From UBA4655 sp964585575 (GTDB lineage: Bacteria; Planctomycetota; Planctomycetia; Pirellulales; UBA1268): a stretch of 18,167 nucleotides of DNA. Position numbers and translations under genes: made by a program. Shown in pieces: positions 1 through 7,491 of this stretch. The notes under the pieces were generated by a model that had not been told where the DNA came from, ran no database searches, and was given only the letters and a program-made list of their open reading frames with translations. Every line of letters begins with the position of its first letter. Positions within the stretch are counted from its first letter, which is position 1. Location: positions 1 through 18,167 of the forward strand of contig CAZPEM010000060.1 of the NCBI GenBank assembly GCA_964585575.1, read 5' to 3'.

Positions 1-1
1 C

Positions 2-202
2 GAGCTTTTCGTGCAGCTCTGGAAGCGGGAGGGATGGCCGCGGCGGGACATGACGACCAGTCACTACCTTCGGCTTGCGGACATGCTCGTCGCCGGCGGC
101 TCGGCACTGGCGATCGACAGGGCACTGGCGACCGATCTTCCCGGCGGGATTCGTTGCCGGACGATCCCTGATGGCAGCGTCGTCGTCATCGGGCCTGTTT
201 AG
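2..202 (+). CDS. tilS: C-terminal end of probable tRNA(Ile)-lysidine synthetase (5' end outside window)
   Basis: Open frame from the first full codon at base 2 to TAG at 200-202, with no start needed because the gene enters from outside the window. The 66 visible residues carry LWKREGWPRRDMT, then HYLRLADML, then LPGGIRCR followed by a short beta-like VVVIGP tail. From memory this matches the C-terminal substrate-binding part of TilS, which ends in a tryptophan/proline-rich helix (W-x-R-x-x-W-P) and an LPGG-I strand pair. TilS puts lysidine on C34 of the CAU-anticodon tRNA-Ile in the cytoplasm. The catalytic PP-loop domain lies outside the window, so the call rests on a short tail only. The gene is convergent with the MFS gene, 17 bases apart. 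Another ATP-dependent tRNA-modifying or unknown protein cannot be ruled out. Confidence 0.5.
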   Translation, partial: ELFVQLWKREGWPRRDMTTSHYLRLADMLVAGGSALAIDRALATDLPGGIRCRTIPDGSVVVIGPV

Positions 203-219
203 GTCGGCGTCGGGCCGGT

Positions 220-1821
220 TCAGTCGCCCCGCAGCTCGACGCGGCGGTAGCCGCCGATGCTCGCGAAGTAGAGCATCAGTCCGAGATAGATCACCGCCAT
301 CGTCGCCGGAATCAGGGAGTCGGCCTTGAGTGTGTCGCGGTCGCCCTGCTGGTCGGCGGCGATCGCAGCCTTCTGCGGCTCCGTCGCGGCGTCGCCAGCC
401 TTGCGGGCCTCCGCCACCTTCTGGCCGTCGAGCCCGAAGACCTCGGTGCTGGCGACATTGAGGAACCGGCTCGGCTGCTCCGACTTGAACTCCGCATACA
501 CCGCCGGGGCGGCCTTCTCGAGCGCTGCGCCGGCGAAGCGGTCCTTGCAGTAGCCGAGGCCGGGGCCGCCGATGAGGCCGGCCGAGAGCATCCCGATGCC
601 TCCCATGATCGACATGGCGACGGCGCCGGTCTGCGGGAAACGGTCACCGACAACGGCCAGCATCGTCGGCCAGAAGAACGTCTTGCCGAGCGCGTAGATG
701 CCGAGCGCCGCGAGCGCCGCCGGGAACGTGTTCATGCCACTTGCGAACCGAAGCCCGAGGAAGGCGAGCACGGCCGAGACCAGGAGCAGGCCGATCGGCG
801 ACAGGCCCAGTTTGGTCTCGATGAAGTGGGCACAGAACCGGAGGCCGAACATGATGGCCGACGTCCAGATGAAAAGCCACTTTCCCTGCTCGGATGTGAA
901 CAGGTTGCCGGTGATGTTTTGGATCCAGCTGTCGGTGCCAAGCTCGACCGCCCCGACGAGGGCATGGGTCACGAAGAGGATGAACAGCACGAGCGACCCG
1001 ATCGAGAAGCGGGTCATAAAGGCAACCGCCAAGAGCAGGACTCCGCCGAGAACGTAGCCGGCGGCTGCCGCCTGGCCTGGAATGAAGCCCTTGAGGATGT
1101 CCCCGAAAAACAGGGCGAGCAGGAAGCAGGCCACGGTCGCTCCGAGGATGCCGACGTCGCGGAACATATCGACGAAGCTGGCCCCCTTGGCCGCCGCCTC
1201 CGACCTCGGGAATTTCTGGCCGAGGAACATCAGGGCGTAGATGACGGTCGGCACGAGGTAGAGCGCCAACTGGTACTTCCAGTCGAGATGGAGCTTGTCG
1301 TCGAGGTACCAGCCGGCCACCGATCCGAGCACCATGCCTGCCGGCCAGCTCGCGTGGAGGATATTGAGATAGTGGGTGCGGTTGTTCGGAAACACCGTGG
1401 CCACGAGCGGATTGGCCACCGCCTCGAGCGTGCCGTTGGCGAAGGCGAAGATGAAGGAGCCCCAGAAGAGCAGTTGGTAGGCGGTGGCGGGCTCGGAGGC
1501 GCTGAAGGTCACGAGGGCCGACAGCACGTGGCCGGCGAGCGCCAGGGCGACGAGCTTGCCGTAGCCGATCTTGTCGACGATGACGCCGCCGAGGATGATC
1601 CCGAAGCAGAAGCCGGAAAGACCGCCGCCGGTGATCTTGCCGACCTGCTCCTGGGTGAAGCCGAACTGCTCCACCCAGTTGTCGAGGATGCCGCCGCGAA
1701 TGGCAAAGCCCACGCCCGCGGCGAGGATCGCCATGAAGCCGGCCCACAGGAGCCGATGGGCGTTGGACGGAGTGTCCTGAGTGCCGTGGGTGGCTTTGCC
1801 GCCGCGTTCCTTCGCCTGCAT
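220..1821 (-). CDS. MFS transporter with long hydrophilic insert before the last membrane helix
   Basis: 533-residue polytopic inner-membrane protein of the major facilitator superfamily, probably a solute:cation symporter; the substrate cannot be read from the sequence. An MFS motif A-like loop (GGVIVDKIGYGK, residues 78-89) follows the second helix. About 14 hydrophobic segments can be counted between residues 24 and 523, two more than the classic 12. Residues about 425-500 form a hydrophilic Ala/Lys/Glu/Gln-rich insert just before the last helix. The start ATG (1819-1821) was chosen because GGAAGGA lies about 8 bases upstream and the hydrophobic part starts soon after. The open frame continues upstream to 2436, but that extension is low-complexity Arg/Pro/Asp-rich and antisense to the next gene. 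An in-frame ATG at 1876-1878 would add 19 residues. The gene is divergent from the AsmA-like gene. Confidence 0.85.
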   Translation of the reverse strand: MQAKERGGKATHGTQDTPSNAHRLLWAGFMAILAAGVGFAIRGGILDNWVEQFGFTQEQVGKITGGGLSGFCFGIILGGVIVDKIGYGKLVALALAGHVLSALVTFSASEPATAYQLLFWGSFIFAFANGTLEAVANPLVATVFPNNRTHYLNILHASWPAGMVLGSVAGWYLDDKLHLDWKYQLALYLVPTVIYALMFLGQKFPRSEAAAKGASFVDMFRDVGILGATVACFLLALFFGDILKGFIPGQAAAAGYVLGGVLLLAVAFMTRFSIGSLVLFILFVTHALVGAVELGTDSWIQNITGNLFTSEQGKWLFIWTSAIMFGLRFCAHFIETKLGLSPIGLLLVSAVLAFLGLRFASGMNTFPAALAALGIYALGKTFFWPTMLAVVGDRFPQTGAVAMSIMGGIGMLSAGLIGGPGLGYCKDRFAGAALEKAAPAVYAEFKSEQPSRFLNVASTEVFGLDGQKVAEARKAGDAATEPQKAAIAADQQGDRDTLKADSLIPATMAVIYLGLMLYFASIGGYRRVELRGD

Positions 1822-1840
1822 CGAAGCATTCCTTCCGGAA

Positions 1841-1864
1841 GTTCCGTGGTAAGTTCCCTGGTAA
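1841..1864. repeat. Tandem 12-base repeat in the MFS leader
   Basis: GTTCCGTGGTAA (1841-1852) is followed directly by GTTCCCTGGTAA (1853-1864), identical at 11 of 12 positions. On the MFS strand the unit reads TTACCA-S-GGAAC. It sits between the candidate -10 box and the Shine-Dalgarno of the MFS gene, so a pair of protein half-sites is possible. If translation starts at the upstream ATG it would instead encode a repeated Tyr-x-Gly-Thr. Confidence 0.6.
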
Positions 1865-1873
1865 AGACGGGGG

Positions 1874-1879
1874 ATCATA
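1874..1879 (-). promoter_or_regulatory. Candidate -10 box of the MFS gene
   Basis: On the minus strand the hexamer is TATGAT, five of six consensus positions. It lies about 53 bases upstream of the chosen ATG. No good -35 box is found at 16-18 bases upstream, so the call is weak and activator dependence is possible. Confidence 0.3.
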
Positions 1880-1950
1880 GCAGGTTCTGGCAGGCTACGG
1901 GAAAGGGAGTCTTTCGGGGGCTGAGGGGCCGGCGGCCGCCGAGGGGCGTC

Positions 1951-1978
1951 TTGACCTTCGGCCTTCGGCCGATCTAGT
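1951..1978 (+). promoter_or_regulatory. Candidate promoter of the AsmA-dapF-acyltransferase operon
   Basis: TTGACC (1951-1956) and TCTAGT (1973-1978) are spaced by 16 bases, matching 5 of 6 and 4 of 6 sigma-70 consensus positions. The spacer contains the inverted repeat GGCC-TTC-GGCC (1960-1970), which could be an operator or chance in GC-rich DNA. The resulting leader would be about 85 bases long. Confidence 0.35.
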
Positions 1979-2010
1979 GTCCCGCCCCCAAAATCCCGAA
2001 CGTTCCGATC

Positions 2011-2036
2011 GCGACGTCGCCGCCGTTTCGGCGGCG
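2011..2036 (+). other. Palindrome and stem-loop in the leader of the AsmA-like gene
   Basis: GCGACGTCGC (2011-2020) is a perfect 10-base palindrome. It overlaps a perfect 8-bp stem, CGCCGCCG (2018-2025) with CGGCGGCG (2029-2036), closed by a TTT loop. No T-run follows, so it is not an ordinary terminator. It lies 35 bases before the GTG start and could affect translation or message stability. Confidence 0.45.
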
Positions 2037-2070
2037 GAGCGACGCGGAAGGTCCATTCCTTTCGACAGCC

Positions 2071-5000
2071 GTGAGCACCATTTCCGACACGCTCTGGACC
2101 ATCGTCCGCTGGACCGTTCCGATCACGGTCGCCGGTGTCATCGCCGCGGCCGCCATCGGATCGAGCCGGTTCGGCGAGGAGGTCCGCAGTCGGGTCGAAC
2201 AGCGGCTCCGCGAGGCGTTCCCATCGATCGACGTGCAGGTCCAGTCGGCGGAAGTCGTGGAAGGGGAGGGAATCGTCGTCCGCGGCGTTTCCTTCTCGGC
2301 CCCCGAACTGCCCCAGGCGATCCGCACGCTCCTGCGCGTCGAGGAGGTGCGGCTTGCGTGCAGCACGAGCCTCCCGGATCTGGCGTCCGGCCGGCTCGAG
2401 ATCGCGCACGTGAGGATCAGGCGGCCCGTCGTTCATGCCGTGAGGCTGGAAGGGGATGCCTGGACGATCACCCGGCTGCTCGGCCGGGGTGAGCCGTCCG
2501 TTCCCCCGCCGCTGGTGATCGAGGACGCCACGGTGCTCGTAGAGGATGCCTCATCCGCGGTGCGGACGTCGCTGCGGCGGATCCACGCCGAGGTCGCGGT
2601 CGAGCCGGCGACGAAAACGATCTCGATCGGCGGAAGCATGGGTGGAGAGCTGTTCGCCGAGGGAGGCTTCAAGGGCCGCTTCGGGCTCGCCGACGGCGGC
2701 TTCGACCTTGCCGGAACGATCGAGTCCTTCGAAGTCTCGGAAACGGTGGTCGCCATGCTCACGGCCAGGGCGTCGGCATCGGCGGCCGGAGCAGCCGGGG
2801 CCGCAGCCCTCGATTGGGCAAGGGGTTTCCGGGGCCGCTGCGGCCTCGCGTGGCGGGCCCGCGGCAACCGGTCGAACCTCGCGGCGGTCGATTACGAGAT
2901 CGCCGGACAGGTGGAGGCCGGCCGCTACGAGCACGGCTCGCTGCCCTTCGCCGTCAACGACATTTCGGCGTCGTTCAAGGCCGGCCCGTCGGGCGGGCAG
3001 ATAGACGACCTAACTGCCCACTCGGGCACGACGCTCCTCAAGGGATCGGCCCGGTGGAGCCGTTGGGATCCCGCCACCGACTTCGAACTCGTCGTCGATG
3101 CCGAACGGCTGCTCGTCGGCCGTCATTGGGAGCCGCTGCTGCCGGCGGCCGCGGCAGCGCAGTGGCGGAAGCTCCTGCCCGCGGGGGAGGTCGACGTGGG
3201 GGTGCGGGTCGTGCGGAAGGAGGCGAGGATCGAACCGAAGGTGTCGCTGCGGTGCCGCAACGTCTCCATCACCCACTACCGGTTTCCGTACCGGCTCGAC
3301 CGGACCGTCGGCACAGTGGTGTTCGACGGATCGTCGCTGACGCTCCATCTCACCGGACAGGCGGGAAGCCATCCGGTGCAGGTCGACGGCGAGTTCCACG
3401 ACGTGGCCGCCGGCGGCAGGGGAGTGCTCGAGGTGCGGGCGGACGACATGGGGATCGACGAGGGGCTGCTCGCCGCGATGCCGCCGAAAAGCGCCGACAT
3501 CGTGAGGGCCCTGCGGGCGAGCGGCAGATTCGGCTTCGTCTTCCGTCACGAGCGGTCTCCCGATCTGGAGGCGGGGCATGCCAACTCGCTGGGCATCCGG
3601 CTCACGCAGTGCAGCATGGCCTACGCGGGTTTTCCCTATCCCCTTTCCGGCGTGAGCGGACAGGTTCACATGCTGCGGGACGGGGGATGGCGGATCCGCG
3701 ACGTTTCGGGCTCGAACGACTCCGGCGTGGTCCGCTGCTCGGGCGAGTTGGAGCCGCTGCCGGACGGCGACGGGCAGCTCGAACTGCGGCTGACGGGCAA
3801 ACGGATGGTGCTTGAGGACGAGCTCCGCGACAGCCTTCCGGGAAGCATGCGACGGATCTGGAACGACGTCGCCCCCCGCGGTCTCGTCGATGTGAAGGCG
3901 ACGGTTCGTCATCGCGTCAAGGCTCGCTCCACCGACGTCGAGATGGAAGCCACTCCCCACGGCCAGACGGTGTCGATCGAGCCCGCCTGGTTCCCCTACC
4001 GGCTCGAACGGCTCTCCGGCAAGCTGCTCTGGCAGAAGGGACTCATGCGTTTCGAGGGAATCCGTGGGATGCATGCGCGGACGACGGTCGTCACCGAGGG
4101 AACCTGCCGTTTCCTTCCCGACGGCGGCTGGCATGTCGCGTTCACGAAGCTCTCGGCCGACCGTTTCCGCACCGACCGCGAGCTGCTCGCGGCGCTGCCG
4201 GAGGGCCTGCAGGAGGCGATCCGGTCCGTGCGGCCGCGGGGCATGATGTCGCTCGACGGCACGCTCGACATCTATACGACCCCGCCGGCCCCGGCTGCCG
4301 ATGTGCAGCCGGCCTCTACCGCACCGCCCGAGCCGCCAGGCCGCGTCTCCGCGTCCTGGGACATGCACCTCGACATCGAGCAGGGCACGCTCGACGTCGG
4401 GGCTCCGCTCGAACACGTTCATGGCGGCGTCCACATCGTCGGCCAGTCGGACGGCCGACGCTGGCAGTCGACCGGCGAGCTCGCGATCGACAGCCTCATC
4501 TACCGGGGCGTGCAGCTGACCGGCGTGACGGGCCCGCTCTCGTTCGATCCAGAGGGCCTGCGGTTGGGCGCCGCGGCTGCCTCTTCCCACGCCGGCCGCG
4601 TCCGGAGGCTGGTCGCGCGGGTCGCCGGGGGCACTCTCCAGGCCGACGGGGTCGTGGCGTCCGGCCCCGCCGGCTCGTTCCGAATGTCGGCGGAGTTGTC
4701 GGATGCGGACCTCGCGCGACTCTCGGCGGAGTGGCTCGGAACCTCCCAGCGTCACCGGGGACGGGTTCATGGCGCGATCGACGTCTCGGGTTCACGGTCG
4801 GGGTCCCATTCGCTCTCCGGAAAAGGAAACGTCAGGCTTCGGGACGCCGACATCTACGAGCTGCCGCTCGTGCTCGCGCTGCTGAAGATGCTGCGGGTGA
4901 AGGCCCCCGACCGCAACGCATTCGGCTCGAGCTACGTCGATTATCGCATCGAAGGGCCCCGGTTCTACCTCGACAACATCGAACTTTCCGGGGACGCCAT

Positions 5001-5286
5001 CAGCCTCGTCGGAAAAGGGGAGCTCGACTTCGAGGGCAACACGCACATGACGTTCCGGTCGATCATGGGCGATTCGCAGCAGCAGCTTCCCGTCATGAAG
5101 CGGATGCTCGGCGGCGCCAGCGGCCAGTTCATGCTCATCCACGTGGACGGTACGCTGGCGGACCCGCAGATGACGAGCGAGGCGTTCCCCACACTCAATG
5201 CCGCGATCCAGAAGCTGCAGTCGCAGCGGGGAGAACGCAGGGCGGCCCTCGGCCTCGACGGAATCGGTTCCCCGAACGTCCCATGA
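2071..5286 (+). CDS. Large AsmA-like (AsmA/YhdP/TamB superfamily) envelope protein
   Basis: 1071 residues with GTG start. One N-terminal membrane anchor (about residues 9-30) follows a very short cytoplasmic end; the rest should be periplasmic. The body is made of repeated beta-strand-rich units typical of AsmA-like bridge proteins, e.g. the recurring W/F-x-Y-R-L pattern at 'FPYRLDRTVG', 'FPYPLSGVSG' and 'FPYRLERLSG', each followed by a G-x-L/V-x-F strand. Residues about 930-1000 (ELPLVLALLKML, then SSYVDYRIEG, then ELSGDAISLVGKGELD) match the C-terminal AsmA-like region. Proteins of this superfamily help move phospholipids to the outer membrane or assist outer-membrane assembly; that role is inferred here. 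The start GTG has no close Shine-Dalgarno (GGAAGG is 19 bases away), so the exact start is less sure. It is the first gene of an operon with dapF, whose upstream ATG overlaps its TGA. Confidence 0.8.
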   Translation: MSTISDTLWTIVRWTVPITVAGVIAAAAIGSSRFGEEVRSRVEQRLREAFPSIDVQVQSAEVVEGEGIVVRGVSFSAPELPQAIRTLLRVEEVRLACSTSLPDLASGRLEIAHVRIRRPVVHAVRLEGDAWTITRLLGRGEPSVPPPLVIEDATVLVEDASSAVRTSLRRIHAEVAVEPATKTISIGGSMGGELFAEGGFKGRFGLADGGFDLAGTIESFEVSETVVAMLTARASASAAGAAGAAALDWARGFRGRCGLAWRARGNRSNLAAVDYEIAGQVEAGRYEHGSLPFAVNDISASFKAGPSGGQIDDLTAHSGTTLLKGSARWSRWDPATDFELVVDAERLLVGRHWEPLLPAAAAAQWRKLLPAGEVDVGVRVVRKEARIEPKVSLRCRNVSITHYRFPYRLDRTVGTVVFDGSSLTLHLTGQAGSHPVQVDGEFHDVAAGGRGVLEVRADDMGIDEGLLAAMPPKSADIVRALRASGRFGFVFRHERSPDLEAGHANSLGIRLTQCSMAYAGFPYPLSGVSGQVHMLRDGGWRIRDVSGSNDSGVVRCSGELEPLPDGDGQLELRLTGKRMVLEDELRDSLPGSMRRIWNDVAPRGLVDVKATVRHRVKARSTDVEMEATPHGQTVSIEPAWFPYRLERLSGKLLWQKGLMRFEGIRGMHARTTVVTEGTCRFLPDGGWHVAFTKLSADRFRTDRELLAALPEGLQEAIRSVRPRGMMSLDGTLDIYTTPPAPAADVQPASTAPPEPPGRVSASWDMHLDIEQGTLDVGAPLEHVHGGVHIVGQSDGRRWQSTGELAIDSLIYRGVQLTGVTGPLSFDPEGLRLGAAAASSHAGRVRRLVARVAGGTLQADGVVASGPAGSFRMSAELSDADLARLSAEWLGTSQRHRGRVHGAIDVSGSRSGSHSLSGKGNVRLRDADIYELPLVLALLKMLRVKAPDRNAFGSSYVDYRIEGPRFYLDNIELSGDAISLVGKGELDFEGNTHMTFRSIMGDSQQQLPVMKRMLGGASGQFMLIHVDGTLADPQMTSEAFPTLNAAIQKLQSQRGERRAALGLDGIGSPNVP

Positions 5287-5303
5287 TTCACCCGGAGCTC
5301 CCG

Positions 5304-6269
5304 ATGTCGATTCCCCCCGTCGCCGAGAAGCCGACCCACACCGTCCAGCCCATGCATTTCCTGAAGATGCACGGCGCCGGGAACGATTACGTCTACATCG
5401 ACTGCTTTCGCGACCCGACCCCCGCCCATCCGGAGGCGGTTGCGCCTCTGATCTCCGACCGGCACCGCGGTGTCGGCGGCGATGGGCTCGTGCTCGTCGT
5501 GCCGTCGGACCGCGCCGACGCCAGGATGCGGATGTTCAACGCCGACGGCAGCGAGTCGGAGATGTGCGGCAACGGCGTCCGATGCGTCGCCCATCTCGTC
5601 GTGGCGAGAGGCCATGCCCGCACGCCTCGCGCGGATGGACGCAGCACGATCACGATCGAGACGGGCCGGGGTGTGCTCGAGCTGGAGGTCGAGCGGACCG
5701 GACCACGCAGCTCGATGGTGCGGGTCGACATGGGGGAGCCGCTGCTCGCGGCGGTGGACGTGCCCGTGACCGGATGTGGCGAGGGGCCGGTCGTGCTCGC
5801 GACGACCCCGGCGATCGGCGAGCCGATGCCCTGGTGGCGCGAGGCGGGCCTCGATCCGCTCATGACCTGCGTGTCGATGGGCAATCCCCATGCGATCTGG
5901 TATTGCGACCGCGTCGAAGCGGTGCCGCTCGCGGAGATCGGCCCCGTGGTCGAACGGCACCCGATCTTTCCGAAGCGGACGAACGTGCACTTCGTGCAGG
6001 TGCTCGCCCCGGACCGCGTGCGGATGCGGACGTGGGAGCGCGGCAGCGGCATCACGCAGGCCTGCGGCACGGGCGCGTCGGCCGTCTGCGTCGCCGGCGT
6101 GCTCACCGGCAGGACCGGGCCGCGGATCACGGCCGAGCTGCCCGGCGGCGAGCTCGTGCTCGAATGGCCTGGGACGGGGCCGGTCCACATGACGGGGCCC
6201 GCCGAGGAGGTGTTCGAGGGGGTGTGGCCGGCGACCGCCGAGCCCTTCCGGGGAGGAACGCCGCGGTGA
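5304..6269 (+). CDS. dapF: Diaminopimelate epimerase
   Basis: Cofactor-free epimerase that interconverts LL- and meso-diaminopimelate, the last step before meso-DAP enters lysine and peptidoglycan synthesis; cytoplasmic. 321 residues from this start. The N-terminal MHFLKMHGAGNDYVYID (residues 17-33) is the family signature. The two catalytic cysteines are Cys88 in MCGNGVRC and Cys254 in ACGTGASAV. GVGGDGLVLV (56-65), MFNADGS (77-83), GNPHAIWY (193-200) and ERGSGIT (245-251) are substrate-site motifs. The start ATG at 5304 has GGAG six bases upstream. An ATG at 5283 overlaps the preceding stop as ATGA and would add seven residues, and translational coupling could use it. The stop overlaps the GTG of the acyltransferase by 4 bases. 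Family and active site are complete; only the start is uncertain. Confidence 0.95.
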   Translation: MSIPPVAEKPTHTVQPMHFLKMHGAGNDYVYIDCFRDPTPAHPEAVAPLISDRHRGVGGDGLVLVVPSDRADARMRMFNADGSESEMCGNGVRCVAHLVVARGHARTPRADGRSTITIETGRGVLELEVERTGPRSSMVRVDMGEPLLAAVDVPVTGCGEGPVVLATTPAIGEPMPWWREAGLDPLMTCVSMGNPHAIWYCDRVEAVPLAEIGPVVERHPIFPKRTNVHFVQVLAPDRVRMRTWERGSGITQACGTGASAVCVAGVLTGRTGPRITAELPGGELVLEWPGTGPVHMTGPAEEVFEGVWPATAEPFRGGTPR

Positions 6270-7099
6270 AGCTCACAAGCCCCCTGGCGATCGGAGCCGT
6301 GTCGCTCGCGGCCACCGCTTCCATCCGAAACTGGATGGGGTCGCTCGACTATGCGGTCGACTACGAGGACCCGTCGGTCGATCCGGTCGATCCTCGCTAC
6401 CGCGGGTCGAAGATCTACGTGTTCTGGCACGAAAACATCCTCTTTCCGCTCGCGCTCCGCGGGCACTCGAACATCTTCATGCTCCTCTCGCGGCACTTCG
6501 ACGCCAACGTGCTCGGCAGCGTCGCGGGCATGATGGGATTCGGGGTCGTCCGCGGGAGCACGTTCGAGGGGGGATCGGTGGTCCTGCGACAGCTGGCCGA
6601 CCGGGCGGCTCGATCGAACCTCACAATCACGCCCGACGGGCCCCGCGGTCCGCGCCGCCGGCTCGCTCCCGGGTGCGTGTTTCTCGCGAGCACGCTCCGC
6701 ATCCCGATCGTGGCGATGGGGTTCGGCTACGACCGGCCGTGGCGGTTCAACACCTGGGACCAGTTCGCCCTGCCGCGGCCCTTCTCACGGGCCCGTGCGG
6801 TCGTCAGCCGGCCGATTGCGGTGCCGCCGGACCTCGACCGCCAGGGCATCGAGATCCACCGCGAGGGTGTCGAACGGATCCTCACCCGGCTCACCGACGA
6901 CGCTGAGGACTGGGCCTGGTCGGGCAAGCGGCGAAAGGGGCAGAGGCCCGTCCGGCGGGAGCCGTCGCGGCATGCGAGCTGGGCGGCGTCGCTTGCGGGC
7001 CCGCCGGGCGTGCCGATCGAGGAGGAAATTGCGCGGCTGTTGGCGACCGACGGCGGAGGGATCGCACCGGGCGACGGCCGCGGGCGTCCTGCCGCCTGA
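6266..7099 (+). CDS. Lysophospholipid acyltransferase family protein (DUF374 type)
   Basis: 277 residues, GTG start overlapping the dapF stop (GTGA) with GGGAGGA eight bases upstream, a strong ribosome site. The order of motifs fits DUF374 acyltransferases: FWHE (53-56), SRHFDAN (75-81), FGVVRGST (92-99) and PDGPRGPRR (123-131). SRHFD is the region of the catalytic His/Asp and PDGPRGP forms the phosphate- and substrate-binding stretch. A short hydrophobic segment at residues 5-19 could tether it to the membrane. The C-terminus (215-277) is Arg-rich and variable. Family members are relatives of LpxL/PlsC-type enzymes and transfer acyl chains to lipid or lipid A-like acceptors; the acceptor here is unknown. 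Co-transcription with the AsmA-like protein suggests a role in envelope lipids. Confidence 0.85.
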   Translation: MKLTSPLAIGAVSLAATASIRNWMGSLDYAVDYEDPSVDPVDPRYRGSKIYVFWHENILFPLALRGHSNIFMLLSRHFDANVLGSVAGMMGFGVVRGSTFEGGSVVLRQLADRAARSNLTITPDGPRGPRRRLAPGCVFLASTLRIPIVAMGFGYDRPWRFNTWDQFALPRPFSRARAVVSRPIAVPPDLDRQGIEIHREGVERILTRLTDDAEDWAWSGKRRKGQRPVRREPSRHASWAASLAGPPGVPIEEEIARLLATDGGGIAPGDGRGRPAA

Positions 7100-7106
7100 A
7101 CGCCCG
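7081..7106. terminator. Possible hairpin terminator between convergent genes
   Basis: CGGGCGT (7081-7087) pairs perfectly with ACGCCCG (7100-7106) around a 12-base loop that contains the acyltransferase stop codon. Only 22 bases separate the two convergent genes. No clear T-run follows on either strand, so termination strength is doubtful. Confidence 0.3.
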
Positions 7107-7121
7107 ACGGCCCGCCGCGTT

Positions 7122-7430
7122 TCAGAGGTACTGCTGGCCGCGGACCACCTGCACGTCCGAAAGCCACGCAATGCAGGCGTAGTGCTCAAAGTAGGTGTGC
7201 GAAACGTGCTTGAGAATCCGCTCCGCGACCTCCGTCGGCACGACGAACTCGACCTTCTGCGTCTTGGCGCCGCTCGAGACGAGCACGTTGCGGGTGCCGC
7301 GGGAGCCCTCGCCGTTGGCATCGGTCATCGTGTAGCCGGTGGCGCCGAGGGCGAGGCCTTCCTTGGCGATGTCGTCCATGATCACCGACTCGCCGACGAC
7401 CGTGACGAGCTTGAGGGGATAGAGTTGCAT
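7122..7430 (-). CDS. sbtB: SbtB-type PII-like regulator of SbtA
   Basis: 102-residue protein of the PII-like superfamily. MQLYPLKLVTVV is a beta-strand start, GATGYTMTD (29-37) leads into a T-loop with GEGSRGTRN (40-48), and YFEHYACIAWLSDVQVVRG (80-98) closes the core. These match SbtB (GYT-x4-GEGSR and Y-x-CI-x-x-x-S-x-V-x-x-x-R), the trimeric adenine-nucleotide/cAMP-binding partner of SbtA in cyanobacteria. The protein stops right after that strand and lacks the C-terminal Cys-Gly-Pro-x-Gly-Cys R-loop of cyanobacterial SbtB. AAGGAG lies 10 bases upstream of the ATG. It is the last gene of the carbon-uptake operon, 61 bases after sbtA, which supports the pairing. It is probably cytosolic and binds the SbtA cytoplasmic face under some nucleotide states (inferred). 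Confidence 0.85.
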   Translation of the reverse strand: MQLYPLKLVTVVGESVIMDDIAKEGLALGATGYTMTDANGEGSRGTRNVLVSSGAKTQKVEFVVPTEVAERILKHVSHTYFEHYACIAWLSDVQVVRGQQYL

Positions 7431-7491
7431 GGGATGGCTGCTCCTTTTGACTCGAAAATGATAACGCCCGAGGATGATTTGGACGCGAGAT

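Noticed and set aside
1822..2436. Upstream extension of the MFS reading frame to a 738-residue protein
   Set aside because: The added part is Arg/Pro/Asp-rich, antisense to the AsmA-like gene and passes through the divergent promoter region; a good Shine-Dalgarno supports the internal start at 1821.
3010..4770. 586-residue open frame antisense to the AsmA-like gene
   Set aside because: Low-complexity Arg/Gly/Pro/His composition without any family motif; long antisense frames are expected in GC-rich coding DNA.
4731..5303. Upstream extension of the dapF frame
   Set aside because: It overlaps the end of the AsmA-like gene in another frame and is Arg-rich; the DapF family starts at the MHFLKMHGAGN motif.
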